Of a stretch of 64,000 nt of DNA, positions 43,204 through 51,678 are shown piece after piece. Position 1 is the first letter of the stretch; each line of letters begins with the position of its first letter. The position numbers and the translations under genes were made by a program. The notes beneath the pieces were generated by a model that was given only the letters and a program-made list of their open reading frames with translations, ran no database searches and had not been told where the DNA came from. The stretch lies in contig NZ_WOFH01000002.1 in the NCBI RefSeq assembly GCF_009733595.1, positions 558,001 through 622,000 of the forward strand. The letters are read 5' to 3'. The DNA is from Actinomadura litoris. Lineage in GTDB: Bacteria > Actinomycetota > Actinomycetes > Streptosporangiales > Streptosporangiaceae.

Positions 43204-43589
43204 GCGTCCTCCTCCCCGTGGTGGACGTGGGCGAGGGCGAGGTCGAGCAGCATCCGGACGTGCGAGTCGTCCAGCCGGTAGTAGGCCATCCGCCCGGCGC
43301 GGCGCACCCGCACGACGCGGTTGGCGCGCAGCAGGCGCAGCGCGTGCGAGACCGCGGACTCCGAGTGCCCGCAGGACGCGGCGATGTCGCACACGCACAT
43401 CTCCCCTCCCTCCAGCAGCGCCGTGATCACCCGCAGCCTGCCCGGGTCGGCCAGCAGGCCGAACACCTGGGCCAGCTCGGTGATCGTGTCCGTCTCCGGC
43501 AGCGACGCGCGGACGACGGAGACCTTCTCGGCGTCGATCACCCGCACCGCGCACGCCACGGCGGGGGCAACGTCTGAAGCACTGCTCAT
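43200..43589 (-). CDS. ArsR/SmtB family metal sensor
   Basis: 129 residues from ATG 43589. Winged helix: DPGRLRVITALLEGGEMCVC, DIAASCGHSESAVSHALRLL. Two metal-site signatures are visible: the alpha-3 CxC in GGEMCVCD (ELCVCD type), and the alpha-5 pattern D-x-H-x10-H-x2-H in DDSHVRMLLDLALAHVHHGE, as in SmtB/CzrA zinc sensors. It represses the operon until metal binds. It is first in a two-gene unit with the CDF exporter, with a palindrome at its start. Confidence 0.93.
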   Translation of the reverse strand: MSSASDVAPAVACAVRVIDAEKVSVVRASLPETDTITELAQVFGLLADPGRLRVITALLEGGEMCVCDIAASCGHSESAVSHALRLLRANRVVRVRRAGRMAYYRLDDSHVRMLLDLALAHVHHGEEDA

Positions 43590-43601
43590 ATGAGCAAATG
43601 T
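43584..43601. promoter_or_regulatory. ArsR/SmtB operator
   Basis: A perfect 12-bp GCTCATATGAGC (43584-43595) overlapping the arsR start codon, in an AT-richer patch running TGAGCAAATGTAT. Position and sequence resemble SmtB/CmtR-type sites. Confidence 0.6.
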
Positions 43602-43614
43602 ATCCCATCGCGCC

Positions 43615-44655
43615 TCACCAGTCAGGCGAGGCCCCCGACTCCTCGGTGGGCGCCATGGATATGGGCCCCGGCGACCCCGGGTCCGAGGTCGGTTCGGACG
43701 CCGCCGGCGCGGTGCCGCCGTGGTTCGGGTCGTCCGAGGCGCCGGGCGACGGCTCGTCCGTCGGGACGCCGGTCTCGGTCGGCTCGGTCGCGCTGGGACT
43801 CGGGCTCGGGCTCGGCTCGTCCGACGGGACGTCCGTGCCGGGCGAGGAGCTGCCGGAGTCGATCGGCGCGGGGGAGTCGGACGGCGACTCGGCCGTCTCC
43901 TCCGGCGGGAGCTCGGTGGGCGGGCCGTCCAGCGCGCCCGCCGTGGCGCGCGGCCGCTCGAAGCCCATCGTCGCGCCCGGGTCGACGAGCACGAACGTCT
44001 CGATCGTCCCCTCCCGGGAATCACGCGGACGGATCTTCGTCACTTTCCCCTTCTGGAAACCCGGCCAGGATCGGCCACGGTAGGACGCGCCGCCCGCCTT
44101 GATCTTTTTCTCCGGCTGGGTGAGCGGATTGCCGCAATTGCACTTCACCGTCGGCACTCCGTAGCCATTGATCAGAACGCCCATTCCGGCCTGCAGCACG
44201 GCGGGGCCGCTCGTCGCCGCGCCGTCGCGCCAGCCGTGGTTGGTCACGAGCGTGTCGGTGCGCAGCAGGACCGGCGTCAGGCGCGAGACATAGCGGGCGA
44301 TATCGCTCACCGGGATGCCCTGCACCCCCGCCCACGCCTTCGCCTTCGCCGGATTGGCCTGCAGGAACGCGATCAGCCTGCGCTGGTCGCAGCTCGCCGC
44401 GCGGCGCGTCCCGCCGTACAGGCCGGGGGTGTCGCCGTCCCGCGTCCCGCCCGCCCGCGGCCGGGCCGTGACCTTCGTCGCGTCGGTGCCCGACATCAGC
44501 GTGTACGGCTCGGGACCTGGGGACCCCACCGTCAGCCGGGTGATGGTCGCCCCCGCGTCCCCGCACCCCGTCAGCACCCCGCCGGCCGCGCACAGCACCG
44601 CCAGGGACACCGCCGCGACCCTGATCCGGGCAATTGGCGAATAATTCTCACGCAT
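43615..44655 (-). CDS. DUF6777-type lipoprotein
   Basis: 346 residues from ATG 44655. Lipoprotein signal with lipobox GVLTGC (Cys about 31). The domain (about 60-200) shows DTPGLYGGTRRAASCDQRRL, LRTDTLVTNHGWRDGAATS, LQAGMGVLINGYGVPTVKCN, CGNPLTQPEKK and SWPGFQKGKVTKIRP, the conserved core of DUF6777. The last about 110 residues are a Ser/Pro/Glu/Thr-rich disordered tail. Surface protein of unknown role. It is divergent from a Ser/Thr kinase gene; such proteins often neighbour kinases in actinomycetes. Confidence 0.8.
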   Translation of the reverse strand: MRENYSPIARIRVAAVSLAVLCAAGGVLTGCGDAGATITRLTVGSPGPEPYTLMSGTDATKVTARPRAGGTRDGDTPGLYGGTRRAASCDQRRLIAFLQANPAKAKAWAGVQGIPVSDIARYVSRLTPVLLRTDTLVTNHGWRDGAATSGPAVLQAGMGVLINGYGVPTVKCNCGNPLTQPEKKIKAGGASYRGRSWPGFQKGKVTKIRPRDSREGTIETFVLVDPGATMGFERPRATAGALDGPPTELPPEETAESPSDSPAPIDSGSSSPGTDVPSDEPSPSPSPSATEPTETGVPTDEPSPGASDDPNHGGTAPAASEPTSDPGSPGPISMAPTEESGASPDW

Positions 44656-44768
44656 GTGTCGTCTCCCGCTCCAGGTCCGCCGAACCTATACTCTTCGATG
44701 CCGGGCGAAGCGGTTTTGTGCCCGGTGAAATGCTTGATTTTCTCGGGGGAGCCGAACGGGGGGTACGA

Positions 44769-47006
44769 ATGGCGAGCCCGCTTCCCCTCGACGCCTCCGA
44801 TCCCACGCGCCTCGGTGGCTGCGAGTTGCTCGGCCGCCTCGGCACGGGCGGTCAGGGCGTGGTGTTCCTCGGCCGCCCGCTCGACCCCGGCGCCGGACTG
44901 CCGCCCCTGGTCGCCGTCAAGCTCCTGCACACCCGGCTGCTGGGCGACGAGGCGGCCCGCGCCCGGTTCGTCCGGGAGCTGGCCCTGCTCCAGCGCGTCG
45001 CCGGGTTCTGCACCGCGCAGATGCTCGCCGCCGACACCGCGGGCGACCGGCCCTACATCGTCAGCGAGTACGTCGAGGGCCGCTCGCTCAACGACCTCGT
45101 CCTGGAGGAGGGGCCGCGCGCCGGCGCCGACCTCGACCGGCTCGCGATCAGCTCGGTCACCGCGCTGACCGCCATCCACCGCGCCGGGATCGTGCACCGC
45201 GACTTCAAGCCGCACAACGTCCTCATGGGCCGCGACGGCCCGCGTGTGATCGACTTCGGCATCGCCCGCGCCTACGCCGCGGGCGCCACCGTGACCAGCC
45301 AGGTCGTCGGCACCCCCGCCTACATGGCGCCCGAGCAGTTCGCGGGACGCATCGGCCCCGCCACCGACCTGTTCGCCTGGGCGGCGACGCTGCTGTTCGC
45401 CGCCACCGCGCTCGACCCCTTCGCGGGCGCCAGCGTCCCCGCCGTCATGTACCGCATCCTGCACGAGACCCCCGACCTGAGCGCGCTCCCCGCCTCGATC
45501 GCCGAGGTCGCCGCCGCGTGCCTGGCCCGCGACCCGGCCGACCGCCCCACGTCCGAGCAGGTCCTGATGCGCCTCCTCGGCGAGTCCGGCGCCCCGCCCC
45601 ACGCCGCCCACGACTTCTCCACCCCGCCCTACGCCCTGCGCCCCACCACCCCGCTACCGGGCCCCCGAACGCCCGCCCGGGACCCGGTCCCCGCCCCACG
45701 CCCGGCCCCCACCCCCGACACCGCACCCCGCCCCGCCCAGGGGTCCGCGAACGCGCCGGGATTCATCGCCGCCCCCGGCAACCGTTCCGCGAACGGTCCG
45801 GGCCCCGCGAACGCGCCCGGCTCCCCGCAGGGTTTCGGTGCCGCGCCCGGCTACACCCCCACGAACGATCCCGGGCTCGCGCCCGGCCCGGGCTCGGCGA
45901 ACGCGTCTGGTTCCGTGCAGGGTTTCGGTGGCGCGTCCGGCTACAGTCCCGCGAACGGTCCTGGGCTCGCGCCCGGTCCGGGCTCGGCGAGCGCGCCTGG
46001 TTCGGCGCAGGGTTTCGGTGCCGCGCCTGGCTATGGCCTCGCGAGTGATCCTGGGCTCGCGCCCGGTCCGGGCTCGGCGAGCGCGCCTGGTTCGGCGCAG
46101 GGTTTCGGTGGCGCGTCCGGCTATGGCCCCGCGAATGATCCTGGGCTCGCGCCCGGTCCGGGCTCGGCGAACGCGCCCGGTTCCGCGCGGGGTTTCGGCG
46201 GCGCGCCCGGCTATGGCCCCGCGGACGATTCCGGGCTCGCGCCTGGCCCAAGCTCGGCGAGCGCGCCTGGTTCCGCGCAGGGTTTCGGTGGTGCGTCCGG
46301 CTACAGTCCCGCGAACGGTCCTGGGCTCGCGCCTGGCGCCGGCCCGGCGAGCGCGTCCGGTTCCGCGCAGGGGTTCGGCGCTGCGCCCGGCGGGAGCGCG
46401 CCGGGTTCGGCGCGGGGGGTTGGTGCCGCGTCCGGTCATGGGTCCGCGCACGGTCCGGGCTCCGGGGGTGCGTCCGATGTCGCGTGGGGTGCCGGCTCCG
46501 TGTCCGGCCACGGGGCCGGGTCCGCGTACGCCTTCGGTCGGGGGACTGGGAATCCTCCAGGGGTTTCGGCGCAGGGGATCGGGTCCGGGTCCGCCGACGG
46601 GGCGTTCGCCCCGGCGCCCTCGGGGGCGCGGGAGCTGCGGAGGGGCGCCGCCACGGTGGCGGGGTTGGTGCTCGCCGGGCTTCTCGCCGCGCTCGACGTC
46701 GCGTCCCTCGCGATCCTGATCGCTCGGCCGTCCCTGACGGAGGGGCATCGGGGCGGCCTGTTGCCCGTGGTCGCGACGTCGTTCACGGTGCTCGCCGCCG
46801 TCACGCTGGTCGCGGTGATCCTCGCGTGGCGCGGCAGCCGCGCCGGGGCGTGGACGGCGATGGCCGCCCGCGTCACCCGTGTCGCGCTGTGGGGGGTGTG
46901 GGGCGCGCTCGTGTCCGTGGACGCCGCCGCGCTGGCCGGGCACGCCGCCGTCACCGCCCTGGTGGTGGTCCTCCTCGCGGCGGGGCTGCGCTCGTCACCC
47001 CGGTGA
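44769..47006 (+). CDS. Ser/Thr protein kinase with 30-residue repeats and membrane tail
   Basis: 745 residues from ATG 44769. Kinase domain about 16-270: glycine loop LGTGGQGVVFLG, ATP Lys in VAVKLLH, catalytic HRDFKPHNVLM, DFGIARA, and APEQFAG (activation-segment end). The region about 343-550 carries six full and one partial copies of a Gly/Ser/Ala/Pro repeat (consensus GPGSASAPGSAQGFGAAPGY plus about ten residues). About four hydrophobic helices follow near 635-745 and replace the usual single helix plus PASTA or sensor domain. Divergent from the DUF6777 lipoprotein; its 3' end overlaps the convergent VWA gene by 12 bp. Confidence 0.9.
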   Translation: MASPLPLDASDPTRLGGCELLGRLGTGGQGVVFLGRPLDPGAGLPPLVAVKLLHTRLLGDEAARARFVRELALLQRVAGFCTAQMLAADTAGDRPYIVSEYVEGRSLNDLVLEEGPRAGADLDRLAISSVTALTAIHRAGIVHRDFKPHNVLMGRDGPRVIDFGIARAYAAGATVTSQVVGTPAYMAPEQFAGRIGPATDLFAWAATLLFAATALDPFAGASVPAVMYRILHETPDLSALPASIAEVAAACLARDPADRPTSEQVLMRLLGESGAPPHAAHDFSTPPYALRPTTPLPGPRTPARDPVPAPRPAPTPDTAPRPAQGSANAPGFIAAPGNRSANGPGPANAPGSPQGFGAAPGYTPTNDPGLAPGPGSANASGSVQGFGGASGYSPANGPGLAPGPGSASAPGSAQGFGAAPGYGLASDPGLAPGPGSASAPGSAQGFGGASGYGPANDPGLAPGPGSANAPGSARGFGGAPGYGPADDSGLAPGPSSASAPGSAQGFGGASGYSPANGPGLAPGAGPASASGSAQGFGAAPGGSAPGSARGVGAASGHGSAHGPGSGGASDVAWGAGSVSGHGAGSAYAFGRGTGNPPGVSAQGIGSGSADGAFAPAPSGARELRRGAATVAGLVLAGLLAALDVASLAILIARPSLTEGHRGGLLPVVATSFTVLAAVTLVAVILAWRGSRAGAWTAMAARVTRVALWGVWGALVSVDAAALAGHAAVTALVVVLLAAGLRSSPR
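45795..46394 (+). repeat. 90-bp tandem repeats inside kinase gene
   Basis: Units begin at 45795, 45885, 45975, 46065, 46155, 46245 and 46335 (the last partial), each 90 bp and in frame. Copies 3 and 4 are the most alike, so recent expansion is likely. They encode the flexible linker of the kinase. Confidence 0.9.
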
Positions 47007-48161
47007 CGCCCGCGACGCCCATTCGGTGAGGTCGCGGCGTTCGATCGCGGCGGCCATCAGGTCGGGGAAGGCGTCCGGGGTGCAGGCGAACGCGGGGACG
47101 CCCAGCGCGGCCAGCGCCGCCGCGGTGTCGTGGTCGTAGGACGGGGCGCCCTCGTCCGACAGCGCCAGCAGCACCACCACCCGCACGCCCGACGCCGTCA
47201 GCGCCGCCGCGCGCTGGAGCATCTCGTCGCGGTCGCCGCCCTCGTACAGGTCGCTGACCAGCACGAGGATCGTGTCCGCCGGACGGGTGATGAGCCCCTG
47301 GCAGTACGCGACCGCCCGGTTGATGTCGGTGCCGCCGCCGAGCCGCGCCCCGAACAGCACCTCGACCGGGTCGTGGAGCTGGTCGGTGAGGTCGGCGACG
47401 GCGGTGTCGAAGACCACCAGCGACGTCCGCAGCGCCCGCAGCGAGGCCAGCGCCGCGCCGAACACGCTCGCGTACACCACCGACGCCGCCATCGAGCCGC
47501 TCTGGTCGACCGCGAGCACCACGTCCCGCTCGACGCCGTCGCGCCGCCGCCCGTAGCCGACCATGCGCTCGGGGACGATCGTCCCGTGCTCGGGCAGGTA
47601 GTGGCGCAGGTTCGCGCGGATCGTCCGGTCCCAGTCGACGTCGGCGAGCCGCCGCGGACGGGACACGCGGGCCGCCCGGTCCAGCGCGCCGCCCGCCGCC
47701 GACCGCGTCCGGGCCGCGAGCCGCCGCTCCAGGTCGCCGGTGACCTTCCGCACCACGGCCCGCGCCGCCTCCCGCGCCCGGTCGGGCAGCACCCGGTTGA
47801 GCGACAGCAGCGTCCCCACCAGGTGGACGTCGGGCTCGACGGCCTCCAGCATCTCCGGCTCGGTCAGCAGCCGGGTCAGGTCGAGCCGCTCGATCGCGTC
47901 CTTCTGCATGACCTGGACGACCGTGGACGGGAAGTACTCGCGGATGTCGCCGAGCCAGCGGGCGACCGAGGGCGCCGAGTCGCCGAGGCCCGCGCCGCGC
48001 CGCCCCGGGCGGGGCCGCCCCTCCTCGCGGTCGCCCGCCCCGTACAGGCGCTCCAGCGCGCCGTCCATCCGGGCGTCGTCGCCGGTCAGCGACGCGCCGG
48101 TGCCGTCGGCGCGCTCGCCGCCGAGCACCAGCCGCCACCGCCGCAGCCGTTCGTCGCTCAT
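46995..48161 (-). CDS. VWA domain protein (last gene of MoxR operon)
   Basis: 388 residues. A helical N-terminal region (1-210) is followed by a von Willebrand A domain with MIDAS motif VVLAVDQSGSMAASV (Asp219, Ser221, Ser223), GGGTDINRAV (the Thr position) and VLVSDLYEGGD. The N-terminal part with DIREYFPSTVVQVMQKDAIE is that of VWA proteins paired with MoxR ATPases (CoxE/CbbO/ViaA-like): the ATPase remodels targets recognised through the MIDAS domain. It starts inside the DUF5682 stop (4-nt overlap), showing tight translational coupling. Confidence 0.9.
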   Translation of the reverse strand: MSDERLRRWRLVLGGERADGTGASLTGDDARMDGALERLYGAGDREEGRPRPGRRGAGLGDSAPSVARWLGDIREYFPSTVVQVMQKDAIERLDLTRLLTEPEMLEAVEPDVHLVGTLLSLNRVLPDRAREAARAVVRKVTGDLERRLAARTRSAAGGALDRAARVSRPRRLADVDWDRTIRANLRHYLPEHGTIVPERMVGYGRRRDGVERDVVLAVDQSGSMAASVVYASVFGAALASLRALRTSLVVFDTAVADLTDQLHDPVEVLFGARLGGGTDINRAVAYCQGLITRPADTILVLVSDLYEGGDRDEMLQRAAALTASGVRVVVLLALSDEGAPSYDHDTAAALAALGVPAFACTPDAFPDLMAAAIERRDLTEWASRASPG

Positions 48162-50428
48162 CGGGCGCCCTCCCAGCCGAGAATGGTCAGCGCCGTCGCG
48201 GCGGCGGGCGCCGCGCGGGCCTCGTCGAGGTCGTCGCCCGGCGGACGCGGCGCGCCCGCCCCCGCGTGCAGGCGGCGGGCCCGCTCACCGATCGCGCGCC
48301 GCTCGGCGGCCCCGTAGGCGCCGAAGGTCCGGCGCAGCAGCGGCAGGACGTCGGTGAAGGAGTCGCCGGGCAGCCCGGAGATCCAGCCGTCCACGAGCCG
48401 CAGCAGGGCGTCGTCGTGCAGGAGCAGCAGCCCGCCGCCCGACAGGAAGCCCTCGACCCACGCCGCCGCGCGCGCGGGCGCCGCGCCGACCGACACCGCG
48501 CGGGCCATCCGGTCGGGGACGTCCGGCAGGCGGCCCGCGTCGTGCAGCAGGCGGGTGAGGCGGCCCTCGACGAGGCCGTGCAGCGCGTCGGGGCGGGCGA
48601 CCATCGACTCCAGCGTCCGGCGCCACCGCTCCAGATGGCCCTCGTGCGCGAGCAGCGACAGCGCGCCGTGGACGGCGTCGACCCGGCCGAGCGTGTCGCG
48701 GGCGGCGTCGTCGTCCAGCCCCGCGACGGCGGCCGGGAGCCCGACGCAGATCCGCACGACCAGGCCGTCCACGACCGTGTGGAGCGGGCCGGTGGAGGTG
48801 CCGCGCACGTCCCCGTAGCGCAGCGCCCTGACCAGCGCGGGCAGTGCCGCCATCAGGTGCGCGACGTCGGTGTCCACGGCGGCGCGGTCGGCCAGCGCGC
48901 GCATCACGGTGGGCAGCGCGTCGCCGAGGTCGGCCAGCAGGCACCGCTCGGCGACGGAGGTCAGGTCGGCGAGCGCCCCGGCGCCGCCGGCGAGGGCCTC
49001 GGCGCGGGCGGTCGCGGCGCCGCGCACCGTCGTGCCCCACGCGCTCGCCTCGATCAGCTCGACGTCGAACTCGGGCCGCCACGCCAGCGTCCACGTCTCC
49101 CGGAACGTCCCCTTCGACCGGCTCTCGGACGGGACGCCCCACTCCACCCCCACCAGCCGCAGCCGGTGCAGCAGGTGGCTGCGGTCCAGGTCGGTCGGCT
49201 TGCGCAGGTCGAGGTCCTGCTCCTTGTCGAGCGCGGACGGCCGCAGCCGCAGCCGCCGCTGCTCGGCCCGCAGGTCGCGCTGGAGCGGCACCATCGGGGT
49301 GCGCTCGGGCACGGCGCCGAGCCGCTCGCCGACCACCAGCCGCTCCCGCACCAGCTCGACCGGCAGGTCGGCGCCCTCGCACAGGACCGCCCGCGTCGCC
49401 TCGGTGACCTCCTCCAGCCCGGCCAGCGGACGGCCGCGCAGCGCCGCCAGCGCCTCCGCCAGCCGCACCGCCTCGATCACGTGCGCGGACGAGACGTGCA
49501 GGTCCTCCGCGCGCAGCACCCGCGCGGCGGCGGTCAGCCACCGCTCGACCGGGCGGTCGGGCGCCGTGAACAGGTGGTGGTACCAGCCGGGGGACCGCAC
49601 GCCCGCCCCGTACCCGGACCATCCGGCGAGCCGCCCGTGCGTCCACGGCACCCACGTCATCGCGACCTTCGTCTTCGGCAGGCCGCGCAGCGTCCGGTCG
49701 TCGCGGGCGGCGGGCACGCCCGCCAGCAGCGCCGGGACGTGCCACGCGCCGCACACCACCGCGACCCGCTCGTGCCCCTCCTTCAGGACGCGCCGGACCG
49801 TCCGGCGCATGTACGCCTCGCGCCGCTCCTCCCGCCGCAGATATCCGGCGGGCAGGCCGCTCTCCTCGGGCCGCGCGTCCACCCGCGCGCGCAGCTCCGC
49901 CATGGCCTCCGCGATCGCGGGGAACGGGGACGGGCCGCCGTGCCGGTGCTCGACGACATCGTCCCACCAGCGCTCGGTGTCGTCATACCCTGCGGCCCTC
50001 GCCAGCCAGCCGAGCGGATCGAGCCGGATCCCCTCGTCCGCCCCGTCCGGCCCGTCTCCTGAGCCCTCCGCGACTGGCTCCTCATCGGTGAGCGGGACGA
50101 GCTGGTTCGCGGCCGGGAGGTCGCAGAACCTGACCTGCGCGCCCGTCGCGAGCGCGTGCCGGACCGCCTGCCACTCCGGGCTGAACTCGGCGAACGGCCA
50201 GAACGCGGCCCGCCGGTCCTCGCCCGTCCCGGCGGGGGAGTAGGCCAGCAGCGCGACCGGCGGCACCATCCCCGGGTCGGCGGCCAGCTCCACGATCGGG
50301 TCGGCCTCCGGCGGGCCCTCGATCAGCACCGCGTCGGGCTTGAAGTCCTCCAGGGCGGCGCGCAGCGCGCGCGCCGACCCCGGCCCGTGGTGCCGGACGC
50401 CGTAGACCTCGACCCGGGACGCCGTCAA
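48158..50428 (-). CDS. DUF5682 protein, TraB/Tiki-like
   Basis: 756 residues from TTG 50428 (GGAGG upstream), overlapping the MoxR stop. Near the N-terminus is VYGVRHHGPGSARALRAAL (GxxH, Gly10-His13), then AVLIEGPPEADP, FWPFAEFSPEWQAVRHAL and FCDLPAANQLVPL. Near residue 204 comes REAYMRRTVRRVL, then AVVCGAWHVPALL (second GxxH, Gly227-His230). This order recalls the TraB/Tiki superfamily (GxxH, then an ERxxxM-type helix, then GxxH). About 500 further residues, mostly helical, follow with no known domain. Possibly a hydrolase subunit of the MoxR/VWA complex; inference only. Confidence 0.82.
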   Translation of the reverse strand: MTASRVEVYGVRHHGPGSARALRAALEDFKPDAVLIEGPPEADPIVELAADPGMVPPVALLAYSPAGTGEDRRAAFWPFAEFSPEWQAVRHALATGAQVRFCDLPAANQLVPLTDEEPVAEGSGDGPDGADEGIRLDPLGWLARAAGYDDTERWWDDVVEHRHGGPSPFPAIAEAMAELRARVDARPEESGLPAGYLRREERREAYMRRTVRRVLKEGHERVAVVCGAWHVPALLAGVPAARDDRTLRGLPKTKVAMTWVPWTHGRLAGWSGYGAGVRSPGWYHHLFTAPDRPVERWLTAAARVLRAEDLHVSSAHVIEAVRLAEALAALRGRPLAGLEEVTEATRAVLCEGADLPVELVRERLVVGERLGAVPERTPMVPLQRDLRAEQRRLRLRPSALDKEQDLDLRKPTDLDRSHLLHRLRLVGVEWGVPSESRSKGTFRETWTLAWRPEFDVELIEASAWGTTVRGAATARAEALAGGAGALADLTSVAERCLLADLGDALPTVMRALADRAAVDTDVAHLMAALPALVRALRYGDVRGTSTGPLHTVVDGLVVRICVGLPAAVAGLDDDAARDTLGRVDAVHGALSLLAHEGHLERWRRTLESMVARPDALHGLVEGRLTRLLHDAGRLPDVPDRMARAVSVGAAPARAAAWVEGFLSGGGLLLLHDDALLRLVDGWISGLPGDSFTDVLPLLRRTFGAYGAAERRAIGERARRLHAGAGAPRPPGDDLDEARAAPAAATALTILGWEGAR

Positions 50429-51678
50429 GAGACCTCCCGGCAGGCGCGGTAGAAGTCCTGCCACTCCGGACGCTCGCGCACGACCGTCTCCAGGTACTCC
50501 TGCCACACGACCCGGTCGGTGGCGGGGTCCTGCACCACGGCGCCGACGATGCCGCCCGCCACGTCCGCCGCGCGCAGCACGCCGTCGCCGAAGTGCGCGG
50601 CCAGCGCCAGCCCACTGGTGATCACCGAGATGGCCTCGGCGGTGCCGAGCGTCGCGCCCGGCGACTTCAGCTTCGTCCGCCCGTCGCCGGTCAGGCCCGA
50701 GCGCAGCTCGCGGAACACCGTCACCACCCGGCGGATCTCCTCCAGGCCCGCCGGGGCCTCGGGCAGCTCCAGCGCCGCGCCGATCTGCCCGACGCGGCGG
50801 GCGACGATGTCGACCTCGTCGTCCACGGAGTCCGGCAGCGGCAGCACGACCGTGTTGAACCGCCGCCGCAGCGCGCTCGACAGCTCGTTCACGCCCCGGT
50901 CGCGGTCGTTCGCCGTCGCGATCACGGTGAAGCCGCGCCGGGCCCGCACCTCGGTGCCGAGCTCGGGCACCGGCAGCGTCTTCTCCGACAGGACGGTGAT
51001 CAGCGTGTCCTGCACGTCGGAGGGCATCCGGGTCAGCTCCTCGATCCGCGCGACCGACCCGAGCCGCATCGCCCGCATCAGCGGGCTCTCCACCAGCGCC
51101 CGCTCCGAGGGCCCCTCCGCGAGCAGCCGCGCGTAGTTCCACCCGTACCGGACGGACTCCTCCGACGTGCCCGCCGTCCCCTGCACCAGCAGCGTGGAGT
51201 CGCCGCTGACGGCGGCGGCCAGATGCTCGGCCACCCACGTCTTCGCCGTCCCCGGGACGCCGAGCAGCAGCAGCGCCCGGTCGGTGGCGAGCGTCGCGAC
51301 CGCGACCTCGATCAGCCGCCGCGACCCCACGTACTTCGGGCCGATGACCGTCCCGTCCGGCAGCTCGCCGCCGAGCAGGTACGTGCTGACCGCCCACGGC
51401 GACAACCGCCACCCCGGCGGCCGGGGCCGCTCGTCCAGCTCGGCCAACCGCGCCAGCTCACCCGCGTACTCCTCCTCCGCGTGCGGCCGCAACACCCCCG
51501 TCTCCGCGGCGGGACGATCCCCAAGCCCGTGATCTGCCTCCCTGGGGGGACGGCCCCCCAGGCCCTCCGGCAACTGCCCTGCTTCTCTGGGGGGACGATC
51601 CCCCAGGCCCTCCGGCAACTGCCCTGTCTCTCTGGGGGGACGACCCCCCAGGCCCCCCGGCAACGGCTCGTCGCTCAC
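50425..51678 (-). CDS. MoxR-type AAA+ ATPase
   Basis: 417 residues from GTG 51678, overlapping the DUF5691 stop (GTGA). The first about 60 residues are a low-complexity repeat (GQLPEGLGGRPPREA, period 15) absent from the family norm. AAA+ core: Walker A LLLGVPGTAKTWVAEH (140-147), Walker B region SVARIEELTRMPSDVQDTLI, sensor IATANDRDRGVNELSSALRR with arginine finger, C-terminal lid to about 400. MoxR ATPases act with VWA partners as chaperone-like remodelers, and the partner is two genes downstream. Confidence 0.92.
   Translation of the reverse strand: MSDEPLPGGLGGRPPRETGQLPEGLGDRPPREAGQLPEGLGGRPPREADHGLGDRPAAETGVLRPHAEEEYAGELARLAELDERPRPPGWRLSPWAVSTYLLGGELPDGTVIGPKYVGSRRLIEVAVATLATDRALLLLGVPGTAKTWVAEHLAAAVSGDSTLLVQGTAGTSEESVRYGWNYARLLAEGPSERALVESPLMRAMRLGSVARIEELTRMPSDVQDTLITVLSEKTLPVPELGTEVRARRGFTVIATANDRDRGVNELSSALRRRFNTVVLPLPDSVDDEVDIVARRVGQIGAALELPEAPAGLEEIRRVVTVFRELRSGLTGDGRTKLKSPGATLGTAEAISVITSGLALAAHFGDGVLRAADVAGGIVGAVVQDPATDRVVWQEYLETVVRERPEWQDFYRACREVS
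51542..51651. repeat. three 45-bp repeats with 20-bp hairpins in moxR 5' end
   Basis: The near-palindrome CTGGGGGGACGNYCCCCCAG sits at 51542-51561, 51587-51606 and 51632-51651, exactly 45 bp apart and in frame. It encodes the PPRE/GLGGR repeat of the MoxR N-terminus. DNA-level symmetry beyond coding need. Confidence 0.85.

Noticed and set aside
45654..46943. Arg-rich repetitive antisense frames over the kinase
   Set aside because: They are the complement of the 90-bp repeats; the kinase frame is the real one.
44769..47006. PASTA-type PknB kinase
   Set aside because: No PASTA domains; the region after the kinase is low-complexity repeat plus several membrane helices.
51542..51651. CRISPR-like array
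   Set aside because: Only three units, palindromic rather than repeat-plus-unique-spacer, and in frame inside moxR; no cas genes.
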